A stretch of 64,000 nucleotides of DNA from Bifidobacterium cuniculi (GCF_000741575.1 NZ_JGYV01000001.1:62001-126000); one strand, 5' to 3'; shown: positions 27,000 to 35,783, numbered from the stretch's first letter. Program-made: numbers and translations. The notes: generated by a model from the letters alone, not told the origin.

Positions 27000-28052
27000 T
27001 CACTTCACTGGCTTGGACGCGGTATCCTTCTTAGCCGGTTGCTCCTTCCTCGGCTTGCCGTGCAGGGCCTTGCGCACATCCTGGGCGGCAAGCAGCGCAT
27101 GGTAGAAGGCCTTCCTCAGGGGGACGTCACGGCCGGCGGCAAGGTGCACGGTGCCCTCCGAGAACTTCGTCTTGAACCCGTTGAGTGACTTGAGGGAGGG
27201 GGCGAAATCGTTGCCGATGCCCATCAGGTCGAGCCTCTCGTAGCCGGCGGCGCCCAGGTCGCAGGCCGCGAAGTAGAGCAGCTTGTCCGGCACGTGCTGG
27301 CGCTTGACCTCGGTGAGCATGGAGGCGTAGTAGTACACGGCGGTCTTGCCGTGTGTGGTCACGATGGCCCAGGCCACCACCTTGCCGTCGATGCGGCCCG
27401 CATACACCCGGCAATGCTCCGGTCCCAGGGCCTTGATCATGTCGGTGTAGTCGCTCATGGGAGCCGGCGTGAAGCCGTCACGGTTCGCGGTGTCGACCAT
27501 CACCTGGTAGTACGGGGCGAAGTCCTGTGCGGCCTGCTCCGTCTCGTCGGCGATTTCGGCGGGGCTTTCGCGCAGCGCCTTGCGCACGTCACGGCGGCCG
27601 CGGCGTTTCATGCGCGAGAGGATCGCGTCGTCGCCGCCCGTGATGTCCAGCACCACGGTCTCGTTGTACGGCACCGTGGAAAGCACGGGGTGGGTGCCCT
27701 GGTCGTCCCAAGTGTCGATGCGCAGGAAGACGACCTTCCTGTCGTGGGTGTGCACGAAGTCGGCGAGCGCCTTTACCACGTCCCGTTCCAGCTGCTTGCC
27801 CGGCCGGGTGACCCAGGCGGGGCCGTGCACGGAGCGCAGGTAGTGGTAGCCGTGCGTCTCCATGTCGATGAGCGAGATGACGGCCACCAGGTGGCTGCCG
27901 TTGCGGATCAGGAGGGAGCCCCAGGGGGCGCGGTCCTTCACTCCGGCCTGGAAATCCGCCCAGACGGCGGTCTGCTCGATGGGCAGGTCGATGCCGTGTT
28001 CCTGTGCCTCGCGTTCCATGGCCGCGGGGGTCACGCGTTCGATTGCGATCAT
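27000..28052 (-). CDS. FemAB-family peptidoglycan bridge aminoacyltransferase
   Basis: Uses aminoacyl-tRNA to add residues to the peptide stem of lipid II at the inner membrane face. Two GNAT-like subdomains are seen: residues ~15-130 (PIEQTAVWADFQ, YHYLRSVHGPAWV) and ~150-310 (KRRGRRDVRKALR, then LDLMGIGNDFAP and LNGFKTKFSEG, typical FemABX motifs). ATG 28052 follows AGAGGAT. The 350 residues fit the family. It lies 53 bp after murE on the same strand, so the two probably form a cell-wall operon. Which residue is added cannot be read from the sequence. Confidence 0.87.
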   Translation of the reverse strand: MIAIERVTPAAMEREAQEHGIDLPIEQTAVWADFQAGVKDRAPWGSLLIRNGSHLVAVISLIDMETHGYHYLRSVHGPAWVTRPGKQLERDVVKALADFVHTHDRKVVFLRIDTWDDQGTHPVLSTVPYNETVVLDITGGDDAILSRMKRRGRRDVRKALRESPAEIADETEQAAQDFAPYYQVMVDTANRDGFTPAPMSDYTDMIKALGPEHCRVYAGRIDGKVVAWAIVTTHGKTAVYYYASMLTEVKRQHVPDKLLYFAACDLGAAGYERLDLMGIGNDFAPSLKSLNGFKTKFSEGTVHLAAGRDVPLRKAFYHALLAAQDVRKALHGKPRKEQPAKKDTASKPVK

Positions 28053-28105
28053 GCTTATCCTCTTGTCGTTTCGTGGAAGTCCTGTTGGATGACCATGGTA
28101 GGCAG

Positions 28106-29638
28106 TCACGCGAACAGTCGCCTGACCACCATGTCGTCACCCTCGTAGGGCACGTGCCTGTTGCGGTCCTTGATCCACTTCTCCTCGCCCTTGCCGATGA
28201 TCAGGATGATGCTGAAGCCGTCCGTGTCGCGTGCCAGTGCCACGGCCTGTTCGATGGCCTGCGTGCGGTCGAGCACGATGGCCTTGTGTACGTCGGGGTC
28301 GGTCACGAAGTCGCTCATCTGCTGGCAGATCAGTTCGTGGGGTTCCGTGTTGGTGTCTTCCTGCGTGAAGATGAAGCGGTCGATGCGTCCCTGTGCGGCT
28401 TCGACGATTTCCTGGCGGCGGTCGAGGGCCTTGTCGCCGGCCGACCCCGTGACGAGGGTGATGGACGGGTGGCGTTCGCCGTAGCGTTGGTCGACGAAGT
28501 CGAGCAGCGCCTTCACGGAGGCGTAGTTGTGGGCGTAGTCGACGATGGCGATGGTGTCGGAGTGCGCGTCCTTCGTCTGCTCCATGCGTCCGGAAATCCG
28601 CACGTCGGCCAAGGAGGCGAGGACGCGCGGATCGGTGACGTCGATGCCGACGACGTCGGCCAGTGCGATGGCGGCTGCGGCGTTGGCGATGTTGAAGTCG
28701 CCGTCCATGGCCAGCGTGAGGTCGCCGATGTGCCGCCCGCGCACGCTTATGGCGAAGGCGGTATGCAGCGGGTCGGCGGCCCGTGCGGACACCGTCGCGT
28801 CGGGGTCGGTCAGGGAGAAGGTGCTGACCGGCACGCCGGCGCGTGCGGCGTCCTGCTCGAGCAGGGGCACGTAGTCGCCGGGTATGCCGAGCACGAGTGC
28901 CGAGGTGTTGCGCACGATCTGGCGCTTGCAGTGCAGATAGTCCTCGAAGGTGGGGTGTTCGATGGGGCTGATGTGGTCGGGGGAGATGTTGAGGAAGGCG
29001 GCCGCGTCGAAATGCAGCCCGTACACGCGGTTGACCTTGTAGGCCTGCGAGGAGACTTCCATGACGAGGTATTCCATGCCGTGGCGCACCGCTTCGGCCA
29101 TCATGGCGACGGCGTCGAGCGACTCGGGGGTCGTCAGGTCCGATTCCTCGTAGTGCACGCCGTCCACGCAGTTGTCCACCGAGGAGAACAGGGCGGCCTT
29201 GTTACCGGACATGGCGGCCAGGATGGCATGGGTGAAGTAGGCGGTGGTGGTCTTGCCCTTGGTGCCGGTGATGCCCACCACGGTGAGCTTGCGCTCGGGA
29301 TGGTCGTGGAATTCCTGCGCCAGCAGGCTGAGGGCCTTGGTGGCGTCGTCGACGATGATGCCGGGGGCGCCCGTGGCATTGCCGTAGTCGCGTTCGGCCA
29401 CGTAGGCGGCCATGCCGGCGTCGTCGGCGCCCTCGAGGTAGCGTTCGTGGAAGTTGCCCTTGCACACCATGAGCGTGCCCGGCACGATGGCCTTCGAATC
29501 GTAGGTGATGGAGGTGAAGGGGGAGTCGGCCCCCTCGATGCCGTCCATGTCCAGCGTCCATCCTGCGGGGGTGATGACCTCCCTGAGCAGTCCTGCCTGC
29601 TCCAGCGTGGCGCATGCGCTGCGCAATGTCAATGCCAC
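28106..29638 (-). CDS. murE: MurE-type UDP-MurNAc-tripeptide synthetase
   Basis: Cytoplasmic Mur ligase adding the third, dibasic residue to UDP-MurNAc-L-Ala-D-Glu. The P-loop is VGITGTKGKTTTAYF near residue 118, and the carbamylated-Lys region and MEVSSQAYK block are typical of MurE. The DNPR specificity motif of diaminopimelate enzymes is replaced by QEDTNTEP, consistent with L-Lys or L-Orn instead. GTG 29638 is set 6 nt after AAGGAGG. The 510 residues are normal. The partner femAB gene follows. Confidence 0.9.
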   Translation of the reverse strand: MALTLRSACATLEQAGLLREVITPAGWTLDMDGIEGADSPFTSITYDSKAIVPGTLMVCKGNFHERYLEGADDAGMAAYVAERDYGNATGAPGIIVDDATKALSLLAQEFHDHPERKLTVVGITGTKGKTTTAYFTHAILAAMSGNKAALFSSVDNCVDGVHYEESDLTTPESLDAVAMMAEAVRHGMEYLVMEVSSQAYKVNRVYGLHFDAAAFLNISPDHISPIEHPTFEDYLHCKRQIVRNTSALVLGIPGDYVPLLEQDAARAGVPVSTFSLTDPDATVSARAADPLHTAFAISVRGRHIGDLTLAMDGDFNIANAAAAIALADVVGIDVTDPRVLASLADVRISGRMEQTKDAHSDTIAIVDYAHNYASVKALLDFVDQRYGERHPSITLVTGSAGDKALDRRQEIVEAAQGRIDRFIFTQEDTNTEPHELICQQMSDFVTDPDVHKAIVLDRTQAIEQAVALARDTDGFSIILIIGKGEEKWIKDRNRHVPYEGDDMVVRRLFA

Positions 29639-29788
29639 CGTGTTCCTCCTTGCCGCGATCCTGCAATCCTTGAAATCCGACTGCGATTGTACTCCTGTGG
29701 GCGGTGCCGTGCACGCATGGACGGCTGCGATGCCAGACGGACCGGCTTACAGCTGAATGCCGCCCTGCATGGTTCGCTGCCGCTGCCG

Positions 29789-29794
29789 TACAAT
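29789..29794 (+). promoter_or_regulatory. -10 box for the sigma factor gene
   Basis: TACAAT ends 7 nt before GTG 29802, placing the RNA start at or next to the start codon. No SigH-type -35/-10 pair is seen, so self-activation is not evident. Confidence 0.5.
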
Positions 29795-29801
29795 GGGAGC
29801 C

Positions 29802-30491
29802 GTGACCGAACAAGACAGTACGCAGCAACCGGAAGAGACCATGGCGCAGAAGCGTGCGCGTTTCGAGGCGCTGGCGATGCCGGCGGTCAACGCACTCTAC
29901 CGCCAGGCAATGAAATTCACCAACAACCCGGAGGACGCCCAGGACCTGGTGCAGGACACCTTCGAACGCGGCTTCAAGGCCTTCGACACCTTCAAGCCGG
30001 GATCCAACTTCGAGGCGTGGATGACCACGATCGAACGCAACGCTTTCTTCAACCAGTACGCCAAGGCGAAGCGCCGCCCGCAACGTGCCAACGATTCCAC
30101 GGGCGAGTACGACGACTGGGACATCTACGCCGCCTCCGAACACAGTTCGCAGGGTTTGCGCTCGGCGGAACAGGAATACCTGGAGGCCTTCGCCCCCGAG
30201 GAGATCATGGCGGCCCTCGACAAGCTGTCGCCGGAACGGCGCCAGGTGTTCATCGACGCCGCCATCGACGGCAAGAGCTACCAGCAGGTGGCCGACGAAC
30301 AGGGCATCAAGATCGGCACGGTGATGAGCCGGCTCAACCGCGCCCGCAACCAGCTCAAGCAGGAACTCGCGGAGTATGCCGCGGCCCGCGGCTACGGCAA
30401 GGAGGCGTCCGGAAATAAACCCGGACGGAAAACCATTGAATCTCGTAGCAAGCAAGAACTCGTGGGTACGGACGGAAAGGCCGGTCGATGA
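29802..30491 (+). CDS. ECF sigma factor, SigH/SigR-like
   Basis: Group IV sigma factor of 229 residues. Region 2 (about 35-100) has NPEDAQDLVQDTFERGFKAF; region 4 (about 145-200) has SPERRQVFIDAAIDGKSYQQ and a helix-turn-helix ending in SRLNRARNQL. It resembles SigH/SigR, the actinobacterial thiol-stress sigma factors, and the next gene is RsrA-like. GTG 29802 (MTEQDSTQQ) is favoured as a leaderless start; in-frame ATG 29793 lies within the -10 box. An extra C-terminal tail of about 35 residues is basic. Confidence 0.88.
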   Translation: MTEQDSTQQPEETMAQKRARFEALAMPAVNALYRQAMKFTNNPEDAQDLVQDTFERGFKAFDTFKPGSNFEAWMTTIERNAFFNQYAKAKRRPQRANDSTGEYDDWDIYAASEHSSQGLRSAEQEYLEAFAPEEIMAALDKLSPERRQVFIDAAIDGKSYQQVADEQGIKIGTVMSRLNRARNQLKQELAEYAAARGYGKEASGNKPGRKTIESRSKQELVGTDGKAGR

Positions 30492-30766
30492 TGGAGCAGG
30501 ACCAGGGCATGGCACAGGAGGATGGCCAGCAGATGCAGGCAGCGCAGGACGTCGACGGTGAGGAGTGTTTCGACCCTAGCACCTGCTGCGACCCGATGGA
30601 GCAGGTGATGATCGCCGCGATGCGCCGGGTGCTGCGGCCCGAACAGGCGCCCGCCTGCCTCTACGAGAAGCTCAGGGGCACCTTGGACCGGTGCTGCGGA
30701 CAGACCGAGCACACCGTGATCAGGCACACCACCATCATCCGGTACCGCACCAGCCGGCAGGACTGA
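30488..30766 (+). CDS. RsrA-like anti-sigma protein with altered Cys pattern
   Basis: Small cytoplasmic protein of 92 residues, probably the anti-sigma partner of the upstream factor. Its ATG overlaps the sigma stop (ATGA). The C-terminal RHTTIIRYRT matches the RTTIIR end of RsrA/RshA proteins. The usual zinc motif HxxxCxxC is not present; instead Cys lie at 27, 33, 34, 57, 69 and 70. It may bind metal differently or sense thiols in another way. Confidence 0.75.
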   Translation: MMEQDQGMAQEDGQQMQAAQDVDGEECFDPSTCCDPMEQVMIAAMRRVLRPEQAPACLYEKLRGTLDRCCGQTEHTVIRHTTIIRYRTSRQD

Positions 30767-30775
30767 TGCCCGCAG

Positions 30776-30821
30776 GTATGGGAAAGCCCCGGCCAAGAGA
30801 CTGGCCGGGGCTTTCCCATAC
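30776..30821. terminator. Hairpin between anti-sigma gene and bL37 gene
   Basis: Perfect 20-bp stem (30776-30795 with 30802-30821), 6-nt loop, between convergent genes. No long T-run, so the long stem probably does the work. Confidence 0.75.
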
Positions 30822-30837
30822 TCATCGTGTCCGACGC

Positions 30838-30912
30838 TCAGGCGTTGGGACGCTTGCCGTGGTTAGCGGCCTTTTTACGACGAGCCTTACGCTTACGTCC
30901 GCGCATACCCAT
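30838..30912 (-). CDS. Ribosomal protein bL37 (24 residues)
   Basis: Very small basic protein, MGMRGRKRKARRKK followed by AANHGKRPNA. The ANHGKRPNA end matches, as I recall, bL37, the actinobacterial large-subunit protein first seen in mycobacterial ribosomes. AAAGGAG (30926-30920) lies 7 nt before ATG 30912, which supports that start over ATG 30906. The gene is easily missed because of its size. Confidence 0.82.
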   Translation of the reverse strand: MGMRGRKRKARRKKAANHGKRPNA

Positions 30913-30990
30913 GATTGGACTCCTTTACTAACATTCTTGGCTGCCAAGATAGCCTTCAGGATTATCGCATGCCGTGGCGACGAGCGGCGC

Positions 30991-31944
30991 TCAGTCCTCT
31001 TGGTCGACACTGAGGAAGAGCTGGGTGACCGATTCGGTGCCGGGTGCGATGACGATGAGGTCGTCGCCGCTGCGGAAGGCGTTGGCATAGGCGGTCTGCG
31101 GTTCCACCGCCACGCCCGAGGGGTGCTTGGGTGCGGGGAAGCCGGTGCCGGTGCACACCTGGAAGGACGTGACCGTCGCATCGCCGCCGACGCGCACGCG
31201 CAGGCCGTCGGGACGCACGAACAGGGCGCTGACCGTACCGTCGGACTCATGCTCGAGGTCGGTGAAGGCGTCGTCGTACGGCTGTTCGTCGAGCGTGCGC
31301 AGGGTACGGAAGTCGTACTTGGTGCCGTCCACAGGTTCGGTGCCCACCGGGATGAGGTTGTCATTCACCTGCACGTGCGTGCGTGCGGGCAGCTGCAGGG
31401 AGCATTGTGCATTCATCGCGTCGATCTCGTCACCGTAGCCGTCCATGCCGTTGGCCAGCCACGGGTGGATCGCCAGTGCCCAGGGCGCCGCGGCCGTGCC
31501 GTTGTTGTGCGCGGTCACGGTCATGTGCAGGCCGTCGTCGTCCAGCAGGTAGGTGGCGGTGACGGTCAGGTCGAAGGGGTACCCCTCGAACGGCGGTACG
31601 CGCCAGCTGAGGGTCACGGTGTCCTCGCCCAGCATGTCGAGGTGCCAGTACTGGTCGCGGCCCAGTCCATGGATTGCGTTGCCGCGGTCCGGCTCGTTGA
31701 CGGGCAGTTGGTAGTCGATGCCTTCGAAGGTGTAACGGCCGGCCTCGATGCGGTTGGGGAAGGGCACGAGCAGCTGTCCCTGGCAGCAGTTGACGACCTG
31801 GTCGGGCTCCAGGGAGACGATGAGGTCGCGTCCCTGGTGGCGCAGGACGCGCAGGGTGGCGCCGAGCTCGGTGACGGTGGCGAGGTAGTCGCCGTGGACG
31901 ACGGTGAATTGCTGGCCGGTACGGGCCGGAAGATGCGGGGTCAT
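30991..31944 (-). CDS. Aldose 1-epimerase family protein
   Basis: Cytoplasmic galactose mutarotase-like protein converting alpha and beta sugar anomers. NAIHGLGRDQYW (first His) and WALAIHPW (second His) match the catalytic positions, and PFPNRIEAGRY is the usual N-terminal motif. ATG 31944 is 8 nt after GGAG; the frame runs on into the promoter of ispH. The 317 residues are typical. The sugar is not certain; many such proteins act on galactose or hexose-6-phosphates. Confidence 0.87.
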   Translation of the reverse strand: MTPHLPARTGQQFTVVHGDYLATVTELGATLRVLRHQGRDLIVSLEPDQVVNCCQGQLLVPFPNRIEAGRYTFEGIDYQLPVNEPDRGNAIHGLGRDQYWHLDMLGEDTVTLSWRVPPFEGYPFDLTVTATYLLDDDGLHMTVTAHNNGTAAAPWALAIHPWLANGMDGYGDEIDAMNAQCSLQLPARTHVQVNDNLIPVGTEPVDGTKYDFRTLRTLDEQPYDDAFTDLEHESDGTVSALFVRPDGLRVRVGGDATVTSFQVCTGTGFPAPKHPSGVAVEPQTAYANAFRSGDDLIVIAPGTESVTQLFLSVDQED

Positions 31945-31998
31945 GCGTATCGCTCCATGCAGTGGTTCGGGATGGTGGAAGGCGTAGCTGAACGCCAT

Positions 31999-32017
31999 TT
32001 GTTCGTCTGTCGAACAA
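31999..32017. promoter_or_regulatory. Inverted repeat between epimerase and ispH
   Basis: TTGTTCG (31999-32005) and CGAACAA (32011-32017) are 5 bp apart in the divergent promoter region, followed by TGTTCCATTGTACA. Possible operator for one or both genes; the regulator is unknown. Confidence 0.4.
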
Positions 32018-32138
32018 TGTTCCATTGTACACGCTGGCCGCGCCCGCACCCTCGCGAGATGCGCGGCCATGCAGTACAGTGTGAGGGACGTGACGGACGC
32101 CCGGAAGACGACGAGCGGGCGAAGGAAGGACTGACGGC

Positions 32139-33128
32139 ATGGGCAAGCGCATCGTACTGGCGAATCCGCGGGGATTCTGCGCGGGAGTGGACCGGGCGAT
32201 CCAGACGGTGGACACGATCCTGCGGACCGCGGGGACGCGCACCGACGGGCTGCCGCCGGTATATGTGCGCCGCCAGATCGTGCACAACCGCCACGTGGTC
32301 GACCAGCTCGCCGCCAGGGGAGCGGTCTTCGTCGAGGAACTCGACGAGATACCGCAGGCTGCCGGATCCGCGCAGGTGCCGGTCGTCTTCTCCGCGCATG
32401 GCGTCTCGCCGAGCGTGCAGCGTGAAGCCGACCGTCGCGGCCTGGCCATCGTGGATGCCACCTGCCCGCTGGTGAGCAAGGTGCACCGCGAGGTACTGCG
32501 CTTCGTGCGGGAGGGCTACGAGATCGTCTACATCGGCCACCGCGGCCATGACGAAGCCGTCGGCGTGGTGGGCGAGGCACCGGAACACGTCCACCTCATC
32601 GAGCACGCCGACGACGTGGAACGCCTCGACTTCGCGCCGACCGACAAGCTGGTGCTGCTCACCCAGACCACGCTCAGCGTCGACGAGACCGCCGACACCA
32701 TCGCCGCGCTACAGGTACGGTTCCCGTGGATCGAACTGCCACCCAGCTCCGACATCTGCTACGCCACGTCCAACCGGCAGGCCGCCGTCAAACTGGTGGC
32801 CGAATACGCGGACTGCGTGGTGATCGTGGGGTCGGCAAACTCCTCGAATTCCGTGAGGCTCATGGAGGTGGCGCGCGAGGCGCTCGCGGGCCGCGGTGGC
32901 GCCTACCGCGTGGATGACGCGGACGAGATGGATCCGGCGTGGTTCGACGGTGTGGAGGCGGTCGGCGTCTCCTCGGGCGCGAGCGTGCCGGACGAACTGG
33001 TGTCCGGCGTGGTGGCGCGGCTCAGGAATCTGGGGTTCCTGGAGGTGGACAGCGTGGAGGGCGTGGAGGAGAAGATGCACTTCGTGCTTCCGGCCGCCCT
33101 GCGCAAGCGGCAGGGGCGCTCCGTCTGA
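32139..33128 (+). CDS. ispH: HMBPP reductase (IspH)
   Basis: 4Fe-4S enzyme making IPP and DMAPP in the last step of the MEP isoprenoid pathway. The three cluster ligands are Cys14 (RGFCAGV), Cys109 (DATCPLV) and Cys207 (DICYATSNRQ). The HGVSP and TQTTLSVDET stretches are also typical. AAGGAAGGA precedes ATG 32139. The 329 residues are the normal length. Confidence 0.95.
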   Translation: MGKRIVLANPRGFCAGVDRAIQTVDTILRTAGTRTDGLPPVYVRRQIVHNRHVVDQLAARGAVFVEELDEIPQAAGSAQVPVVFSAHGVSPSVQREADRRGLAIVDATCPLVSKVHREVLRFVREGYEIVYIGHRGHDEAVGVVGEAPEHVHLIEHADDVERLDFAPTDKLVLLTQTTLSVDETADTIAALQVRFPWIELPPSSDICYATSNRQAAVKLVAEYADCVVIVGSANSSNSVRLMEVAREALAGRGGAYRVDDADEMDPAWFDGVEAVGVSSGASVPDELVSGVVARLRNLGFLEVDSVEGVEEKMHFVLPAALRKRQGRSV

Positions 33129-33159
33129 CATTCCCCGCATCTGTTGCGGGGAATGTCAG
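33125..33159. terminator. Hairpin between ispH and ybaK
   Basis: Perfect 15-bp stem (33125-33139 with 33145-33159), TCTGT loop. It includes the ispH TGA stop in its first arm and separates converging genes. Confidence 0.75.
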
Positions 33160-33180
33160 GTGAGGGGGCGGAAGGAGGCC

Positions 33181-33693
33181 TCAGTAGGACTTCTTCCGCG
33201 TGGCGATCGGCGCGGTCGCGGCGCCGAGCACTTCCAGCAGGTCGCGCGGGTCGACCCCGAGGCTCAGGCCGCGCTTGCCGCCGGACACGAGGATGGTGCC
33301 GAACTCCAGGGCGGATTCGTCCAGGACGGTGCGGTGCCGTGTCTTCTGCCCCAGCGGCGAGATGCCGCCCACCACGTAGCCCGATTCACGCATGGCGACC
33401 TTCGGGTCGGCCATCTGCGCCTTCTTGGCACCCACGGCATGGGCGAGTTCCTTGAGGCTCATGTGCCCGTTGACCGGCACTACGCCGATGACCCGCTCGT
33501 CTCCCGTGTCCGCCATGAGGGTCTTGAACACCTGGCGTTCGTCGAAGCCGAGCTTGCGGGCGGCCTCCAGGCCGTACCCCTCGTCGGTCTCCTCATGGTC
33601 GTATTCATGCATGGTGAAGGCCACGCCCGCCTCTTCCAGCTGGCGGATGGCCGGCGTTGCCGCGGCCTGTTCCCTGTGTCTGCGCTTGCCCAT
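33181..33693 (-). CDS. ybaK: Cys-tRNA(Pro) deacylase, YbaK/EbsC family
   Basis: Cytoplasmic editing enzyme that clears Cys wrongly charged to tRNA-Pro. DERQVFKTLMAD, VVPVNGHMSLKELA and YVVGGISPLGQK are family motifs. ATG 33693 (MGKRRHREQ) gives 170 residues, the usual size. A TATACT box (33706-33701) ends 7 nt before the ATG with no ribosome site, so the message is probably leaderless. Confidence 0.92.
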   Translation of the reverse strand: MGKRRHREQAAATPAIRQLEEAGVAFTMHEYDHEETDEGYGLEAARKLGFDERQVFKTLMADTGDERVIGVVPVNGHMSLKELAHAVGAKKAQMADPKVAMRESGYVVGGISPLGQKTRHRTVLDESALEFGTILVSGGKRGLSLGVDPRDLLEVLGAATAPIATRKKSY

Positions 33694-33723
33694 GGGGCCC
33701 AGTATAGGCACGCTGACGAAAAA

Positions 33724-33759
33724 GGGGATGCCCCGGACCCTGCGGTCCGGGGCATCCCC
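33724..33759 (-). terminator. gap terminator
   Basis: Perfect 16-bp stem (33724-33739 with 33744-33759) followed, on the minus strand, by TTTTT. Ends the gap transcript just before the ybaK promoter. Confidence 0.85.
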
Positions 33760-33784
33760 GTGGGATCGGCGTTTACCTAACGGT

Positions 33785-34843
33785 TCACGCGGAGATCTCG
33801 GCGAAGTACATGAGGGTACGCACCATGTTGGAGGTGAAGCCGTACTCGTTGTCGTAGAAGGCAACGGTGCGGACCATGGTGGTGCCGTCCACTTCGTTGA
33901 CGTCGGTCTGGGTCGGATCGAAGACGCCGCCGTGGGTGTCGCCGATGATGTCGCCGGACACGATCTGGTCATCGTTGTAGCCGTAGTAGTCGCAGTTCTC
34001 GAAGGCGGCCTTGAACTCGGCGTTGATCTCGTCGATGGTGGCGGGCTTCTCGAGGACGGTGGTCAGCTCGGTGATGGAGCCGTCCGGCACCTGCACGCGC
34101 TGGGCGTGGCCCTGCAGCTTGCCGTTGACCTCCGGCACGACCTTGCCGATGGCCTTGGCGGCACCGGTGGAGTGCGGGATGGTGTTGACGGCGGCGGCAC
34201 GCAGGTCGCGGCCGGTCTTGTTGCCGCGCGGGCCGTCGAGGATCATCTGGGTGCCGGTGTAGGCGTGCACCGTGGTCATGAAGCCGGCCTTGATGCCCCA
34301 CTTGTCGTTGAGCAGCTTGACCATGGCGGCCATGGAGTTGGTGGTGCAGGAACCGGCGGAGACGATGTTGTCGTCGGCCTTGAGGATGTCCTCGTTCACG
34401 CCGAACACGACGGTCGGGGTGGTGTCATCCTTGGCCGGGGCGGAGATGAGGACCTTCTTGGCGCCGGCGTCCAGGTGGGCCTGGCTCTTCTCGGCGGAGG
34501 TGTAGAAGCCGGTGCACTCGAGCACGAATTCGACGCCGTCGTTCTCGACCCACTTGAGGTCGCGGGCGTCACGCTCGGCGTAGACCGGGTATTCCTTGCC
34601 ATCGACGACGATGGCGGTATCGGTGGCCTTGACGTCGACCGGCGTACCGTCGACGTGCTTGAACACGCCGTGGGTGCTGTCGTACTTGAGCAGGTAGGCA
34701 AGCGCGGCCGGGGAGGTCAGATCGTTGATCGCGGTAACCTCGATGTCGCCGGCCTGGCCGCCCTTCTGCTGCAGCTCGAAGATGCGACGGAACGCGAGAC
34801 GACCGATGCGGCCGAAGCCGTTGATACCAATCTTAACTGTCAT
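33785..34843 (-). CDS. gap: Glyceraldehyde-3-phosphate dehydrogenase
   Basis: Cytoplasmic NAD-dependent enzyme of the lower glycolysis/bifid shunt. GINGFGRIGR is the nucleotide loop; Cys166 in SAGSCTTN and His193 in TTVHAYTG are the catalytic pair. ATG 34843 (MTVKIGING) is the conserved start. At 352 residues it is standard. The stand-alone transcript ends at the terminator at 33724-33759; the 190 bp upstream, toward thiamine pyrophosphokinase, hold its promoter but no gene. Confidence 0.96.
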   Translation of the reverse strand: MTVKIGINGFGRIGRLAFRRIFELQQKGGQAGDIEVTAINDLTSPAALAYLLKYDSTHGVFKHVDGTPVDVKATDTAIVVDGKEYPVYAERDARDLKWVENDGVEFVLECTGFYTSAEKSQAHLDAGAKKVLISAPAKDDTTPTVVFGVNEDILKADDNIVSAGSCTTNSMAAMVKLLNDKWGIKAGFMTTVHAYTGTQMILDGPRGNKTGRDLRAAAVNTIPHSTGAAKAIGKVVPEVNGKLQGHAQRVQVPDGSITELTTVLEKPATIDEINAEFKAAFENCDYYGYNDDQIVSGDIIGDTHGGVFDPTQTDVNEVDGTTMVRTVAFYDNEYGFTSNMVRTLMYFAEISA

Positions 34844-35036
34844 GTAATACTCCCTTAGGGATTCGAGCCCCGCGCCCTTTGATCGCTCTGTGGGCACAGG
34901 ACCTGTTGTAAATCAACATAAGCCATCCTAGTGCGTCGGCTGTACCGGCACGCGCGGTGTTCACGCCCTGCCGAGAGTATCCGAATGAAGGGCCGGGAAC
35001 TGTCCAATGTGGCTCTCCGTTGCGCGGCGTCGCCCG

Positions 35037-35783
35037 TCAGCGGCGCACCAGCACGGCGGAGACCTCGGTGCTCACCGCCCCCAGGTCACCGTGGAACGCG
35101 TGGAACGATTCCAGACTCGGCAGGGGCGCCCCGGCGGGAAAGACCACGACCAGGGTGCCGTCGCGTACGCTCACCGTGGCTGCATGCCCGTCGATGAACT
35201 CGTTGCTCAGGCCGTTGACCTGCAGGTTCGTCATCGTCGCATCGCGCAATTCGTAGCGCAGTCCCGGCTCGCTGACGCCCCGGGCGCGGTCCGAATGGGC
35301 GAAGACGGACAGGGGCGTGCCGTCGGGGACCGTGTTGGCGGCGAAATGCAACGCGCCGTCGGTCACGGCCGTGACCACCTGGCCGTCGCCGTGCAGGAAC
35401 GCGATGCCGCCGCGGGCGGAGACCAGGGCCGCGACCTGCACGTTCGAGAGGGTGTGGTCCACGCGGCCGCCCAGCGCGCCGTACACGTGGAAGGTGCGGA
35501 CGCCCCTGAGCCACCCCGTCTTGAGCGCGGTGAGCAGGTCGGGATCGTCCTTCTGCGCGGGCAGGACCAGGGTCTCCACCCCGTCCGTGGGCGCCGGTGC
35601 ATGCTCCACGGAGTCGAAGTCACCCACCAGCAGGTCCACCGTGACCCCGGCTTCCGCCGCATGGTCCCAGCCGCCGTCCGCCGCGATCACCAGGGCGCCG
35701 TCGGGTACGTCGACCTGCTCCCCGTAGTACTCGCCGGCCGCGAACACCACGCAGGTGCCGCATGCCGTGTCCATCCGTCCCAT
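35037..35783 (-). CDS. Thiamine pyrophosphokinase
   Basis: Cytoplasmic kinase making thiamine diphosphate, the cofactor of the bifid-shunt phosphoketolase. Motifs ADGGWDHAAEAG, LLVGDFDSVE and QKDDPDLLTAL mark the catalytic domain (about residues 10-130), followed by the thiamine-binding domain. ATG 35783 (MGRMDTACG) is 5 nt after AAGGAGG. The 248 residues are within the family range. Confidence 0.9.
   Translation of the reverse strand: MGRMDTACGTCVVFAAGEYYGEQVDVPDGALVIAADGGWDHAAEAGVTVDLLVGDFDSVEHAPAPTDGVETLVLPAQKDDPDLLTALKTGWLRGVRTFHVYGALGGRVDHTLSNVQVAALVSARGGIAFLHGDGQVVTAVTDGALHFAANTVPDGTPLSVFAHSDRARGVSEPGLRYELRDATMTNLQVNGLSNEFIDGHAATVSVRDGTLVVVFPAGAPLPSLESFHAFHGDLGAVSTEVSAVLVRR

Noticed and set aside
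32011..32022. LexA-type box (GAAC-AAT-GTTC) near ispH
   Set aside because: The spacing is 3 nt where the Gram-positive LexA box has 4, and neither neighbour is an SOS gene.
30996..32580. Long version of the aldose epimerase frame reaching into ispH
   Set aside because: The extra 210 codons run antisense through ispH and lack similarity; ATG 31944 has a ribosome site.
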